Of a stretch of 64,000 bases of DNA, positions 25,674 through 34,964 are shown piece by piece. Origin of the DNA: Bordetella flabilis (GTDB lineage Bacteria; Pseudomonadota; Gammaproteobacteria; Burkholderiales; Burkholderiaceae_B); assembly GCF_001676725.1 (NCBI RefSeq), contig NZ_CP016172.1, positions 5,022,001 to 5,086,000 on the forward strand, given 5' to 3'. Under the pieces are notes generated by a model. That model searched no databases and was not told where the DNA came from. It worked only from the letters and a program-made list of their open reading frames with translations. Both the position numbers and the translations under genes were made by a program. How positions within the stretch are numbered: the first letter of the stretch is position 1; each line of letters opens with the position of its first letter.

Positions 25674-25779
25674 CCGCCGTTACAAAAAAAGGTGGCCCCA
25701 CGCTGATCCGTTTTCGTTTCTCGCGGGTCATGGCGGATGAGAACCCCAATTCCTCATCCACCCGATAGAAGGCCAGTCC

Positions 25780-28209
25780 ATGAACCAGGTCCGGGCGCGC
25801 AAGCGCCAAACAACTCTTCCATTCCGGCGTACGGCATGGGCATGCGCCGCGGGGCGCATCGCCTTGTGCGGCCTCGTCGCCTCGCCGGCATTGGCGGCAC
25901 CGCTCGCGGTCCATGCACAGGAGGCGGAAAGCCGCAGCTATGACATCCCCGCTGGAATGCTCGAGGACGTGCTCAACCGTTTCGGACGCGAGGCAGGCAT
26001 CATGCTGTCCTTCAGGCCCGACATCGCGGCCGGCCGGCATAGCCAGGGCTTGACGGGCAACCATACCGTGCAAAGCGGCCTGGCCGCGCTGCTCGCCGGC
26101 ACGGGCATCGAAGCAGTACGGCAATCCAATGGCAGTTATGTATTGAGCAGGCCCGCCGGCGCGGCCGGCCATGCGGTGCAGCTGCCCACCGTAACGGTCC
26201 AGGCCGCGGGCGGCGACGGCCTGCCCGCACCCTATGCCGGCGGACAAATCGCCAGCGGCGGAGGCCTGGGCATACTGGGAACGTCCGACGTCATGGACGT
26301 CCCCTTCAATACCACCAACTACACCGCCGAAACGCTGCAGGATCTGCAGGCTCGCACGCTTGCCGACGTGGTGGTCAACGAATCGTCGGTGCGCGTGCTG
26401 ACCTCCAGCGGAGGCTTCGGCGAGGACTTCCAGATTCGCGGCTATACCGTCGCCAGCGGCGACGTCGGCCTGAACGGCCTGTACGGCCTGGCGTCCGCCA
26501 GCCGCATGCCCACCGCAATCATGGAACGCGTGGAAGTGCTCAAGGGTCCGGGCACGCTGATGTACGGTATCGGTCCCAACGGCAGCGTAGGGGGCGCGAT
26601 CAACATCGTCACCAAGCGCGCGGGCGATGATCCCCTGACGCGCCTGACCACCACCTACCAGAGCAAGGGCCAGCTGGGCAGCCAGTTCGACGTGGGCCGC
26701 CGCTTCGGCGAGAACAACGAGTGGGGTATCCGGGTCAACGGCCTGTACCGCGATGGCGAAACTGCCATCGACGACAGCCGGCAGCAGCAAGGCCTGGGTG
26801 CGGTGGCGCTGGATTACCGCGGACAAAAACTGCGCTGGTCGCTGGACGCCTACGACCAGCGCGAGGATACCGACAACTTCCGGCCGCAGATCGGGTTCCA
26901 GTCGTCCGTGACGTCGCTGCCGTCGCCGCCTTCGGGGCACCGCAACTGGTTCCCGGGCACGGAGCTCAAGCTGGCCGACTCCACCATCGCCACCCGCCTC
27001 GAGTACGACATCACCGACAACCTTACCGTCTACGCGGCGGGAGGTTACCGCTACGGCTCCGCGGACCAGACCTTCCCTTCCGGCCCGGCCGACGCGCAGG
27101 GCAATTTCACGGTCACCAATGCCTACTACGACTCCTACTCCCGCACCAAGACGGGAGAGATCGGCATGCGCGCCAACTTCGACACCCTGGGGGTGCATCA
27201 CACGCTTACCTTGGGCGCCACGCGGCTGGACCAGGAAGCCGGCAATGCCTATGTGACGTCGGCCACCACGGCACGGTCCAATATCTACCACCCGTCCGAC
27301 CTGCCGGACATCACCGCGCATCGCGGCGCGCCCAGTAAAGCGTCGAACACGGAACTGACCAGCCTGGCGCTGACCGACACGCTTTCCTTCGCCAATGACC
27401 GCCTGCTGATCACAGGCGGGCTGCGCCGGCAACAGGTGGTCCTGGACAACTACTCCACCAGCACCGGCGCGCGCACCTCTTCCTACGACGAGGACGCGAT
27501 TTCGCCGCTGGCGGGCATCGTCTTCAAGCCGGTCTCGAACGTGTCGCTGTACGGGAATTTCACTTCGGGCCTGACGCGCGGGGGCATCGCGCCCGCCACG
27601 GCCGCCAACGCGGGCCAGGTCTTCGCGCCCTACAAGTCCAAGCAATACGAGGCGGGGGTAAAGGTCGACTGGGGCGCGCTGATGACCAGCGCATCGGTGT
27701 TCCAGATTACGCGGCCGAACTCGGTCACGGACCCCGATACCAACATCTACAGCTTCGACGGCGAGCAGCGCAACCGCGGGCTGGAGCTCGCGGCGTATGG
27801 CGAGGCGATGCCTGGCCTGCGCATGATGGCCAGCACCACGTTCTACGACGCCAAGCTGACGCGCACCGCGGGCGGCACCAACGACGGCAACGATGCCAAC
27901 GGCGTGCCGCGCAATGCCTTCAACCTCGGCGTGGATTGGGATACCCCGTGGGTCCAGGGTCTGAGCCTGAACGCCCGCGTCATTCATACGTCGTCGGTCT
28001 ACTACAACGCGTCCAACACCCTGAAGGTGCCGGCCTGGACGCGCTACGACATCGGGGCCCGGTACAGCACCAAGGTCATGGGCAAGTCGGTGGTCTTCCG
28101 CGCCAACATCGAAAACCTATTCAACAAGGACTACTGGCTGGTCAGCGGCTCCTACATGACCGTGGCGGCGCCTCGCACCCTGCTGCTATCCGCCCAGATC
28201 GACTTCTGA
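25780..28209 (+). CDS. TonB-dependent siderophore receptor with signalling (STN) domain
   Basis: An 809-residue outer-membrane receptor. After a long signal peptide (to about residue 47, VHAQEAE) comes the STN signalling domain (SYDIPAGMLEDVLNRFGREAGIMLSF...GLTGNHTVQSGLAALLAGTGI). A TonB-box region (LPTVTVQA), a plug domain (ETLQDLQARTLADVVVNESSVRV) and a 22-strand barrel ending in the terminal aromatic ...LLLSAQIDF follow. The STN domain means it signals to the neighbouring FecR, as in FecA/FpvA systems. The ligand is probably a ferric siderophore, or possibly haem. Its stop overlaps the next gene's ATG. It is 106 bp after fecR, where its sigma-dependent promoter is expected. Confidence 0.92.
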   Translation: MNQVRARKRQTTLPFRRTAWACAAGRIALCGLVASPALAAPLAVHAQEAESRSYDIPAGMLEDVLNRFGREAGIMLSFRPDIAAGRHSQGLTGNHTVQSGLAALLAGTGIEAVRQSNGSYVLSRPAGAAGHAVQLPTVTVQAAGGDGLPAPYAGGQIASGGGLGILGTSDVMDVPFNTTNYTAETLQDLQARTLADVVVNESSVRVLTSSGGFGEDFQIRGYTVASGDVGLNGLYGLASASRMPTAIMERVEVLKGPGTLMYGIGPNGSVGGAINIVTKRAGDDPLTRLTTTYQSKGQLGSQFDVGRRFGENNEWGIRVNGLYRDGETAIDDSRQQQGLGAVALDYRGQKLRWSLDAYDQREDTDNFRPQIGFQSSVTSLPSPPSGHRNWFPGTELKLADSTIATRLEYDITDNLTVYAAGGYRYGSADQTFPSGPADAQGNFTVTNAYYDSYSRTKTGEIGMRANFDTLGVHHTLTLGATRLDQEAGNAYVTSATTARSNIYHPSDLPDITAHRGAPSKASNTELTSLALTDTLSFANDRLLITGGLRRQQVVLDNYSTSTGARTSSYDEDAISPLAGIVFKPVSNVSLYGNFTSGLTRGGIAPATAANAGQVFAPYKSKQYEAGVKVDWGALMTSASVFQITRPNSVTDPDTNIYSFDGEQRNRGLELAAYGEAMPGLRMMASTTFYDAKLTRTAGGTNDGNDANGVPRNAFNLGVDWDTPWVQGLSLNARVIHTSSVYYNASNTLKVPAWTRYDIGARYSTKVMGKSVVFRANIENLFNKDYWLVSGSYMTVAAPRTLLLSAQIDF

Positions 28210-28508
28210 TGCCTGCATTCTTTTCGCCGCACGCCCGCCTGGGGCCGCTGGTCTCGCGCATCCTGGCCGCCCTCCTGGGCGGCTACGCGCTGGCGGCGCT
28301 GGGCAGCGTGGCCGCGCTTGCCCTGCCCATCTCCGCTCCCCAGGGCGTGTTGACCGGCATGCTGGCCAGCTTCGCCGTCTACACGGGGGCGGCCATATGG
28401 GTGTTCGCCGTGCGCAGCGCATGGCGGGCATGGGCCGGCTTGCTGGTAGCCGCGCTGCCCTTGCTGGCGGCGGCAGGCTACGTCTGGACACGGGGTCCCG
28501 CGCCATGA
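28209..28508 (+). CDS. DUF3649-type inner-membrane protein
   Basis: A 99-residue protein with three hydrophobic helices (ILAALLGGYALAALGSVAALAL, VLTGMLASFAVYTGAAIWVFA, WAGLLVAALPLLAAAGYVW). Its ATG overlaps the receptor stop codon (TGATG), and its own stop overlaps the PepSY gene start (ATGA). Size, topology and position between a TonB receptor and a PepSY gene match the DUF3649 proteins of Bordetella and Pseudomonas iron-uptake operons. The exact role is unknown; help in removing iron from the siderophore at the inner membrane is an inference. Confidence 0.75.
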   Translation: MPAFFSPHARLGPLVSRILAALLGGYALAALGSVAALALPISAPQGVLTGMLASFAVYTGAAIWVFAVRSAWRAWAGLLVAALPLLAAAGYVWTRGPAP

Positions 28509-30208
28509 AGCGCGCTGACCACACAGGCTCGGCCAGGCCCAAGGGCCGCGGCATCCGCCAGACCATGTCCGACCTGCATACCTGGACGGGGCTGCTGGCG
28601 GGCTGGATGCTCTACGCCATGTTCCTGACCGGCACGGTCAGCTACTTCAAGGACGAGATCTCGCAGTGGATGCGGCCCGAGCTGCCGCAGCAACACCAGG
28701 TGCCCGATCCCGCGCAGGTCGCCGAGCGTATCGCGTCCCGGCTCGCGACGATTGCGGCGGGAAGCGCGCAATGGAGCATGGAGCTGCCCACGGAACGCAG
28801 CAACGTCGTCAGCGCCTTCTGGCGCAAGCCCGACGCCAAACCGGGGGAGCGCGCCTTCCGATCGGCCACCTTCGATCCGGCGACCGGGCAGGAAGTCGCC
28901 GCGCGCGGCACGCAAGGCGGCGAGTTTTTCTACCGCTTCCACTTCCAGTTCCACTACATGCCGCCCTTGTGGGGGCGCTGGCTGGCCGGCCTGTGCGCGA
29001 TGTTCATGCTGGTGGCGATCGTCAGCGGCGTCATTACGCACAAGAAGATCTTCACCGACTTCTTCACCTTTCGCTGGGGCAAGGGACAGCGCTCCTGGCT
29101 CGACGCCCACAACGCCCTATCCGTATTCGGCCTGCCCTTTCACCTGATGATCACCTATACCGGCCTGGTCACGCTGATGGCGATGTACATGCCATGGGGC
29201 CAGCAAGCGGCGATCAAGACACCGGTGCAGCGCCAGGCGCTATCGGCGCAACTCAATGCCTTCATCCAGCCCGGCGCGGCGAGCGGGCGGCAGGCCGCCC
29301 TTGCGCCGGTCGGCGCCATGGTGCGGCAAGCCGAGGCGCGCTGGGGCAAGAACAACGTCGGCCGGGTGACGATCACGCATGCCGGCGACGCCGCCGCGCG
29401 GGTCGCCGTCACGCGCGGCGAAGGCGAACGCGTTTCCATGAGCCCGCAGTACCTGCTGTTCGAAGGCGCCACCGGCAAACTGCTGGAGGTTCATGACCGG
29501 GTCGGCGCGGCGGCCGAGGTGCGAGGCGTCATGTACGCCTTGCATCTGGGACGCTTCAGCGACTTGCAGCTGCGCTGGCTCTACTTCATCGTCAGCCTGG
29601 CCGGAACGGCCATGGTCGGCACCGGGCTAGTCATGTGGACGGTCAAGCGGCGCCAGAAATTGCCGAATCCGCATCATCCGCATTTCGGCTTCCACGTGGT
29701 CGAGCGGCTGAATATCGCCGGCATCGCCGGCCTGTCCGTCGCGATGGCGGCCTACCTGTGGGGCAACCGCCTGCTGCCCGTATCCCTGGCCGGGCGCGGC
29801 AGCTGGGAGATCAATGTCTTCTTCATGGTGTGGACGGCGACCTTGCTCGTCGCCCTGGCGCGGCCGGCCGGCAAGGCCTGGGCTAACCTGCTGTGGCTGG
29901 CGGCGGCCTTGCTGGCCCTGCTGCCGGTGCTCAATGCGGTCACCACGCAGCGGCCCTTCTGGCACAGCGTGGCCTCGGGCGACTGGGTCTACGCGGGATT
30001 CGACCTGATGATGTGGGCGCTGGCGGCGCTGCACGCGGCGCTCGCGATGCGCGTCGAACACATGCGTGCCAGGAACGGCATGGCGCGACAGCCGCAGGAT
30101 AAGACTCTAACCGAGCGCAGCGGCGTGCCGGCTGCCGGCTCCGCCAATTCATGCGGCCGCGCGTTGCGCGCCAGCGAGCGGATCGGGTCCGGCGGAGACC
30201 GCGCGTGA
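28505..30208 (+). CDS. PepSY-domain inner-membrane protein (siderophore-iron reduction)
   Basis: From the ATG at 28505, 4 bp inside the preceding gene, it has 567 residues. Features are an N-terminal TM helix (HTWTGLLAGWMLYAMFLTGTVSYF), a PepSY periplasmic region, further helices (LAGLCAMFMLVAIVSGVITHKKIF; LPFHLMITYTGLVTLMAMY) and a C-terminal membrane block of four to five helices. Conserved histidines in helices (DLHTW, FRFHFQFHYMP, DAHNALSVFGLPFHLM) are typical of PepSY_TM proteins such as FpvG/FoxB, which reduce ferric siderophores after uptake. The last 40 residues are poorly conserved. It is one transcription unit with the receptor. Confidence 0.85.
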   Translation: MKRADHTGSARPKGRGIRQTMSDLHTWTGLLAGWMLYAMFLTGTVSYFKDEISQWMRPELPQQHQVPDPAQVAERIASRLATIAAGSAQWSMELPTERSNVVSAFWRKPDAKPGERAFRSATFDPATGQEVAARGTQGGEFFYRFHFQFHYMPPLWGRWLAGLCAMFMLVAIVSGVITHKKIFTDFFTFRWGKGQRSWLDAHNALSVFGLPFHLMITYTGLVTLMAMYMPWGQQAAIKTPVQRQALSAQLNAFIQPGAASGRQAALAPVGAMVRQAEARWGKNNVGRVTITHAGDAAARVAVTRGEGERVSMSPQYLLFEGATGKLLEVHDRVGAAAEVRGVMYALHLGRFSDLQLRWLYFIVSLAGTAMVGTGLVMWTVKRRQKLPNPHHPHFGFHVVERLNIAGIAGLSVAMAAYLWGNRLLPVSLAGRGSWEINVFFMVWTATLLVALARPAGKAWANLLWLAAALLALLPVLNAVTTQRPFWHSVASGDWVYAGFDLMMWALAALHAALAMRVEHMRARNGMARQPQDKTLTERSGVPAAGSANSCGRALRASERIGSGGDRA

Positions 30209-30483
30209 TCCATTTGCTGACGCTCTGTATTTGCATCCTCGCCTTCGCCGCCCTGGCGCTGGCCATGACGCGGCATCAGGAGGCAATCTTCCGCCGCGAA
30301 CTGCAGGCGCCGATCGCACATGCGCTGCGCGGCGCCGGCTGGTGCGGGCTTGCCCTGGGGCTGGCCATCATTGTGGCCGGGCGAGGCTGGGCACTCGGCC
30401 TGGTGGCGTATAGCGGCCACACCAGCCTGGCTGCAGGGCTGGTGTATGTCGCCCTGGTGATCCGCGGGCGTTCCAGCACGTAG
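30205..30483 (+). CDS. DUF3325-type small inner-membrane protein
   Basis: A GTG start at 30205 overlapping the PepSY stop (GTGA), with GGAG about 8 bp upstream, gives 92 residues. There are three membrane segments (IHLLTLCICILAFAALALAM; ALRGAGWCGLALGLAIIVA; LGLVAYSGHTSLAAGLVYVAL) with the basic loop TRHQEAIFRREL after the first. This is the usual third gene after PepSY in these iron operons (DUF3325). Its role is unknown. It is probably the last gene of the operon. Confidence 0.75.
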   Translation: MIHLLTLCICILAFAALALAMTRHQEAIFRRELQAPIAHALRGAGWCGLALGLAIIVAGRGWALGLVAYSGHTSLAAGLVYVALVIRGRSST

Positions 30484-30617
30484 CACGGCGGTCTTCCTGC
30501 AGGGTGCAGCACATACATGACACGGCTGTCACCAGTTTGATAATCGGGTAACACCCTGTCGCGCACATGCCCATCGAGTTTACGTACGATCCGGGGACAT
30601 CGTAACGTGAGGCGAAA

Positions 30618-30929
30618 ATGAAAAAGAAAGCGCTTATTGTGGGGTGCGCCGTCTTCGGCATGTTGATGCATGCGGGCGCCATGGCCGATCCATGGAAGGA
30701 CGAATCCGGCAAAGGCGGAAAGCACCGCGGGTACTACGGTGGGAATGCCAAAGAGGAATACTGGGACGGCAACTGCAAGGTCGAACGCAAGTGGAAAGGC
30801 AACGGCGACTACAAGGAAGAACGCAAGTGCAAGGCGCCCCGATATGTAGAGCCGGTCGTCGTGCCAGCCTACCCGGTGTATCCCGCACAACCCGGCATCG
30901 TGATCCAGGGCACCGCGGTCATCAAATAA
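30618..30929 (+). CDS. Small exported basic protein of unknown function
   Basis: A 103-residue protein with signal peptide MKKKALIVGCAVFGMLMHAGAMA. The mature part is Lys/Gly/Tyr-rich (KGGKHRGYYGGNAKEEYWDGNCKVERKWKGNGDYKEERKC) and then Pro/Val-rich (VEPVVVPAYPVYPAQPGIVIQGTAV). It has two cysteines that could pair. A GAGG site precedes the ATG. It has its own promoter region after the iron operon, not an overlap. Similar exported tails occur in many Burkholderiales without a known function. It may contact the cell wall or another polyanion; this is only a guess from the charge. Confidence 0.7.
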   Translation: MKKKALIVGCAVFGMLMHAGAMADPWKDESGKGGKHRGYYGGNAKEEYWDGNCKVERKWKGNGDYKEERKCKAPRYVEPVVVPAYPVYPAQPGIVIQGTAVIK

Positions 30930-31020
30930 CGGGGCTACGTCCAACGTGCGGCAGAGGCCGCTTCCGACCCGTCGGACAAGCCTGTTCAACAGGCGGCGCA
31001 AGGTTCAATTCCGCCAGGTA

Positions 31021-32499
31021 CTAGTGGTCGATGGAGCCCGCGGCCGCCTTGTCGTGTACCGCAAACCGTCCAAGCAGGGTGGCGCTGGCTTCGTTCAATC
31101 CCACCACGTCCACGGATTTTCCCTCGCGCCGCAACTTCATCACCACCTTGTCCATGGCGCCCACGGCTGAAATATCCCAGAAGTGGGCGGCGGAGACATC
31201 CAGCAGTACCGCCTCCACGGGCTCCTTGAAGTCCACGGCTTTGGCGAATCGTTCGGTTGAAGCGAAGAAGACCTGGCCGGTGTAGGTATAGGTGCGGGTC
31301 CGGCCATCTGGGGACAAGCGTGAATCCACCCTGAGCAGACGCTGCACCTTGCTGGCGAAGAACACGCCGCTCAACAGCACACCAACCAGGACCCCGCGGG
31401 CCAGGTCGTGCGTCCAGACCACCACGAGCACCGTGGCCACCATGACCACCGACGACTGCCACGGATGCGAGCCCAGGTTGCGGATGGAACGCCACTTGAA
31501 CGTTCCAATCGAAACCATAATCATGACCGCGACCAGGGCCGGCATCGGAATCTGTGCCACCAAGGGCCCCAGCGCCACGATAAGGAAAAGAAGGAAGGCG
31601 CCGGCGACGAAGGTGGAGAGCCGCGTGGAACCGCCCGACTTCACATTGATGACCGACTGGCCGATCATCGCGCACCCGCCCATTCCGCCAAAGAAACCGG
31701 TCACGAAATTGGCGATCCCCTGCCCCTTGCATTCGCGGCGTTTGTCGCTGGGCGTGTCGGTCAGGTCGTCCACGATCTGCGCCGTCATCAGCGATTCCAG
31801 CAAACCGACGACCGCCATGGTCACCGAATAGGGAAGGATGATCCGCAGTGTTTCGATGGTGAAAGGAACCTGCGGAATCCGGAAGAACGGCAGCGAAGAG
31901 GGCAGCTTGCCCATGTCCCCCACGGTATTGACGTGCAGGCCGCCATAGATGGAGATGGCCGTCAGAACGATAATCGAGACCAGCGGCGAAGGCACCGCCT
32001 TCGTCAGGCGCGGTAACAGATAAATGATCGCAAGGCCGCCCGCCACCATGACGTACGTCACCGGCGTCACATTGATGAGCTGCGGCAACTGCGCCATGAA
32101 AATCAGGATCGCCAGCGCATTCACGAACCCCGTCACCACGGACCGCGACACGTATTGCATCAGCAGGTCCAGCCGCAGGAAGCCCGCGATCACCTGGATG
32201 ACGCCCATCAGGACCGTCGCGGCGAAAACGTAGTCGACGCCATATTCCTTCACCAAAGGCACCACCACCACGGCGACAGCCGCTGTGGCCGCCGAAATCA
32301 TGCCCGGCCGGCCGCCCACGAACGAGATGATGACCGCTATGGAGAACGAGGCATACAGCCCCACGCGCGGGTCGACGCCCGCAATAATCGAAAAGCCGAT
32401 GGCTTCCGGGATGAGCGCCAGCGCAACCACGATGCCGGCCAGAATATCGGCACGAGGGCTCGCCATCCAATCGCGGCGGAAAGCTGAAAGAAAAGACAT
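31021..32499 (-). CDS. SulP-family inorganic anion transporter with STAS domain
   Basis: A 492-residue protein. The membrane domain (about 1-370) has the SulP segments [34 protein letters not shown] and [31 protein letters not shown] cytosolic STAS domain follows at about 400-490 ([27 protein letters not shown]). SulP proteins carry sulfate, bicarbonate, chloride or dicarboxylates; the specificity is not legible, and short bacterial members include BicA-like bicarbonate importers. A structured leader precedes the gene. It is not next to sulfate-assimilation genes. Confidence 0.88.
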   Translation of the reverse strand: MSFLSAFRRDWMASPRADILAGIVVALALIPEAIGFSIIAGVDPRVGLYASFSIAVIISFVGGRPGMISAATAAVAVVVVPLVKEYGVDYVFAATVLMGVIQVIAGFLRLDLLMQYVSRSVVTGFVNALAILIFMAQLPQLINVTPVTYVMVAGGLAIIYLLPRLTKAVPSPLVSIIVLTAISIYGGLHVNTVGDMGKLPSSLPFFRIPQVPFTIETLRIILPYSVTMAVVGLLESLMTAQIVDDLTDTPSDKRRECKGQGIANFVTGFFGGMGGCAMIGQSVINVKSGGSTRLSTFVAGAFLLFLIVALGPLVAQIPMPALVAVMIMVSIGTFKWRSIRNLGSHPWQSSVVMVATVLVVVWTHDLARGVLVGVLLSGVFFASKVQRLLRVDSRLSPDGRTRTYTYTGQVFFASTERFAKAVDFKEPVEAVLLDVSAAHFWDISAVGAMDKVVMKLRREGKSVDVVGLNEASATLLGRFAVHDKAAAGSIDH

Positions 32500-32690
32500 T
32501 GATTCACTGACCTGAAGCTGCCAAGCAGGGCATAAGGCTCAAATCGTCGTGTGGTCCGCCGCATGCGGCGCAAGCCCTGACGCTTGGAGTTGTCCGAGGG
32601 ATAGGCGCCCGGCCGAGCCACCCGGCAAGCCGGGTCCACTTGAATCGCCCTCATGGCGACGCGCATCCATTGCAGATGCGTCGGGCAGGA
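32500..32690 (-). promoter_or_regulatory. Structured 5' leader of the sulP gene (candidate cis-regulator)
   Basis: Between a candidate -10 element and the ATG lie about 190 nt that contain two strong hairpins. On the minus strand, ACCCGG-CUUG-CCGGGU (plus 32620-32635) has a CUUG tetraloop, and a perfect 14-bp palindrome CGCCGCATGCGGCG is at 32557-32570. The leader carries no long open frame. I do not recognise it as a known riboswitch. The start codon has only a weak ribosome-binding site, which would fit control of initiation. Confidence 0.4.
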
Positions 32691-32717
32691 TTGTACACGG
32701 CGCGCCCAGGCGCTTCA
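32690..32717 (-). promoter_or_regulatory. Possible sigma-70 promoter of sulP
   Basis: On the minus strand a good -10 (TACAAT, plus 32690-32695) is preceded by a weak -35 (TGAAGC, plus 32712-32717) at 16-bp spacing. It would start transcription about 185 nt before the sulP ATG. The -35 match is poor. Confidence 0.35.
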
Positions 32718-32920
32718 CTGGGGCACCACGGTCCGTGCCAACCAAGAGGGCTGGACCGCGTAGTGCCGTGCGTGGTGCCGTGCGGGTTGCCATGCCTGGC
32801 GCGTGGTGCGTAATGGCAGCAAGGCGGAGATCGACGCGATGCCGATAATGATTAAGCGGCGGTGCGTGACGGGCAGTGGGTGGTTCGCCGCCTTGCGCGG
32901 CCCTTCGCCGGGGATATCGG

Positions 32921-33394
32921 CTATTGAGTTGCCGCGTCCAGCGGAGGGCCAAGGAATTCGACCTGCCACTGCGCCCCGAAAGCACGCAGCGCGGCGGGAT
33001 CCACCTTGCCGGCACGCATGACATCGCCCAGTCCCAGGAAAAAGGCAGTGGCGTCCAACCCCGGCAGGATCTGAATGTACTGGCGCGCCGGCTTGTCGGT
33101 AATGTTGACGAAAGCGTGAGCCGCGCCGCCGGGCACCGTAATTACATCGCCCGTGTCAGCCATGAACCGGCCCCCATCGACCTCGAAAAGATAGCGGCCT
33201 TCGAGGACATAGAACACTTCGGTCTCCCGGTGGCGATGCCGCGGCGGCCCAAACCCCGGTGCGTTGACCGTCTCTATCGCAGTAAGCACCCCGCCCGTCT
33301 GCGCCGGCGCAATGCGAACCTTCAAGGTAAGGCCGATCTGCGGAATGGAGATCGGCGTTTCCTGATGGCGTGAATGAAGGAAGTCGAAGATCAT
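32921..33394 (-). CDS. Cupin-domain protein
   Basis: A 157-residue single-domain cupin. Motif 1 is PPRHRHRETEVFYVLEGRYLFEVDG (metal-ligand His, His, Glu) and motif 2 is DVITVPGGAAHAFVNITDKPAR (third His). The intact 3-His-1-Glu set suggests a metal-binding enzyme or sensor; single-cupin proteins of this size include small dioxygenases and sugar-binding regulators. Start at 33394 with GGGAGG 7-8 bp upstream. It is the only gene of its unit; no function can be named. Confidence 0.82.
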   Translation of the reverse strand: MIFDFLHSRHQETPISIPQIGLTLKVRIAPAQTGGVLTAIETVNAPGFGPPRHRHRETEVFYVLEGRYLFEVDGGRFMADTGDVITVPGGAAHAFVNITDKPARQYIQILPGLDATAFFLGLGDVMRAGKVDPAALRAFGAQWQVEFLGPPLDAATQ

Positions 33395-33531
33395 CGCGTT
33401 GCCTCCCGGGCATGGCCACCCAAGCGGCGGGTTAACGGGGCGGCGACCAGCGCAGTATAGGCGCCTGCCAGCCACGTGGACATGGGCAACACCAACGACC
33501 ATGCTTCCGACCAAATCCGAAACCAGCGCGA

Positions 33532-33855
33532 CTAATTGGTGGGTAAGTCCATCGTCTTGACGATTACCCCAAGCACATTGCTGGGATTGGAGTTGTTGCA
33601 AAGCACCTGCACCTGGAATCCCGACACCAGCGCAGTCTGAAGCAAACTGAACAGCAGCCGTCTCCGCTCGGGCGTATAGCTGGGGTCGAGGCTATGCGCG
33701 GTGGAGGGATATTCCGCCAGAATAAAAAATGGCTGCGTATCGAGATACCCGATGGTTGCAACGCGACCGGTATACTGCGCACATCCAGCGCTCGCCACAT
33801 CGGACCAGAGCATCAGAATCGCGGATACCAGCAATAACCCCGCTTGTCGCTTCAT
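33532..33855 (-). CDS. Small secreted protein of unknown function
   Basis: A 107-residue protein with a clear signal peptide (MKRQAGLLLVSAILMLWSDVASA) and GGAGAGG ribosome-binding site. The mature part is about 84 residues with two cysteines (GCAQY and QVLCNNS), a possible disulfide, and no known domain. It lies downstream of, and on the same strand as, the matrixin-like gene (182-bp gap), suggesting a secreted pair. Confidence 0.65.
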   Translation of the reverse strand: MKRQAGLLLVSAILMLWSDVASAGCAQYTGRVATIGYLDTQPFFILAEYPSTAHSLDPSYTPERRRLLFSLLQTALVSGFQVQVLCNNSNPSNVLGVIVKTMDLPTN

Positions 33856-34037
33856 TTCGCCTCTCCAGAATTGACCGCCAAATTCGCTCGAGCCGAGGTA
33901 CCGAAATGGCCCACGGCGCGGATAGTCCAGATAGTTCAGTTTGTCCGGTAGTACCTATAGCGCCGACAGCGCTCGCCACTATCGGGCGACTTACATTCCT
34001 TGCTGCCGTGCCAGGCACTGCCAGACGCCGAGCCCGC

Positions 34038-34955
34038 TTACAGCTCATCATCGTCGCCGCCCCCATGATCGATGTACGGTGGCTTGATGCACCACATGGA
34101 GCTGCTGCTGCACGTCGCCCGCTGGGCGCGCATCAATGTGATCAGCGCCTCCGCCTCGGCCGGTGCAATACCGATCATGTCGGCGATAAGCAGGCTCTCC
34201 CCGGCGGAAGGAACGAAAGACTCGTTGGGCGTCCCGGCCATGCGGTTGTTCTGAGCGAACAACATGCGTATGTAAAGGAATGGATTCGGGGCCATGATGG
34301 GCGCGACCACCGGCGGCGTACCGCCGAGCCCGCCGGTAGGAATGGCTACCCGCACGCCGGGACCCGCACGTGTGCCGAATTCCGCCAAGCCGAGCGCGTG
34401 GCCCAGTTCGTGTTTCGCGGCCAATCTGGTGACGAAGTTGAGCAAGTCCGCCGCCGTGCCGCCATTCATATATGCCAGGGCCGGCCGAACCGTATTCTCA
34501 TCACTGAAGTACCTCTGGAACTGGTCAGTATAGAAATTGATCGTGGTCGGACTCCCGGATCCCAGTCTCACCCGGGTGCCGGCCAGTTGCGTGGGACCAC
34601 CGACCACCGAGCTGTTGCCCGTGCGGATCACGACATTGGCCTGGCCGGCATCGGTGACGCGCGTGAACGAGAGTTGCTGCCCGACCGCTTGCTGCCATTC
34701 CTGGATCGCTTCGTCGATCTTGCTGCTCCAGTCCACCGAATAGGTCAAGCCGTTCACGACGAAGGTCATATAGGAACTCGAGGGATCCACGAAATACCGC
34801 ATCGTCCCGCCATATTCCGAAGCCGGATCGAAGATGTCGCTACTGGGATCCGAGAGGCTGTCGATAAACGGCACCCGGAAATCATCGGCCGCCGCAGGAG
34901 CCGATAAAGAGCTTCCTAGAAGCAAGGCCGCCAACAGCCACGCATGGAATCTCAC
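34038..34955 (-). CDS. Secreted matrixin-like protein with altered zinc site
   Basis: A 305-residue exported protein with signal peptide (MRFHAWLLAALLLGSSLSAPAAA). It resembles metzincin peptidases: H182-E183-L-G-H186-A-L-G-L-A-E192 carries two histidines and the catalytic glutamate, but the expected third ligand is Glu instead of His. A Met-turn follows (VVAPIMAPNPF). The C-terminus is a low-complexity acidic tail (PPYIDHGGGDDDEL). Two GTG starts exist; the one at 34955 is preferred because AGGGAG lies 8 bp upstream, while 34964 would add three residues. It may be a peptidase using Glu as third ligand, or an inactive homologue. Confidence 0.7.
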   Translation of the reverse strand: MRFHAWLLAALLLGSSLSAPAAADDFRVPFIDSLSDPSSDIFDPASEYGGTMRYFVDPSSSYMTFVVNGLTYSVDWSSKIDEAIQEWQQAVGQQLSFTRVTDAGQANVVIRTGNSSVVGGPTQLAGTRVRLGSGSPTTINFYTDQFQRYFSDENTVRPALAYMNGGTAADLLNFVTRLAAKHELGHALGLAEFGTRAGPGVRVAIPTGGLGGTPPVVAPIMAPNPFLYIRMLFAQNNRMAGTPNESFVPSAGESLLIADMIGIAPAEAEALITLMRAQRATCSSSSMWCIKPPYIDHGGGDDDEL

Positions 34956-34964
34956 TTTAGTCAC

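Noticed and set aside
25735..25759. 7-bp inverted repeat GGATGAG...CTCATCC before the TonB receptor gene
   Set aside because: Short stem with an 11-nt loop, not clearly above chance; could belong to the sigma-dependent promoter but there is no support.
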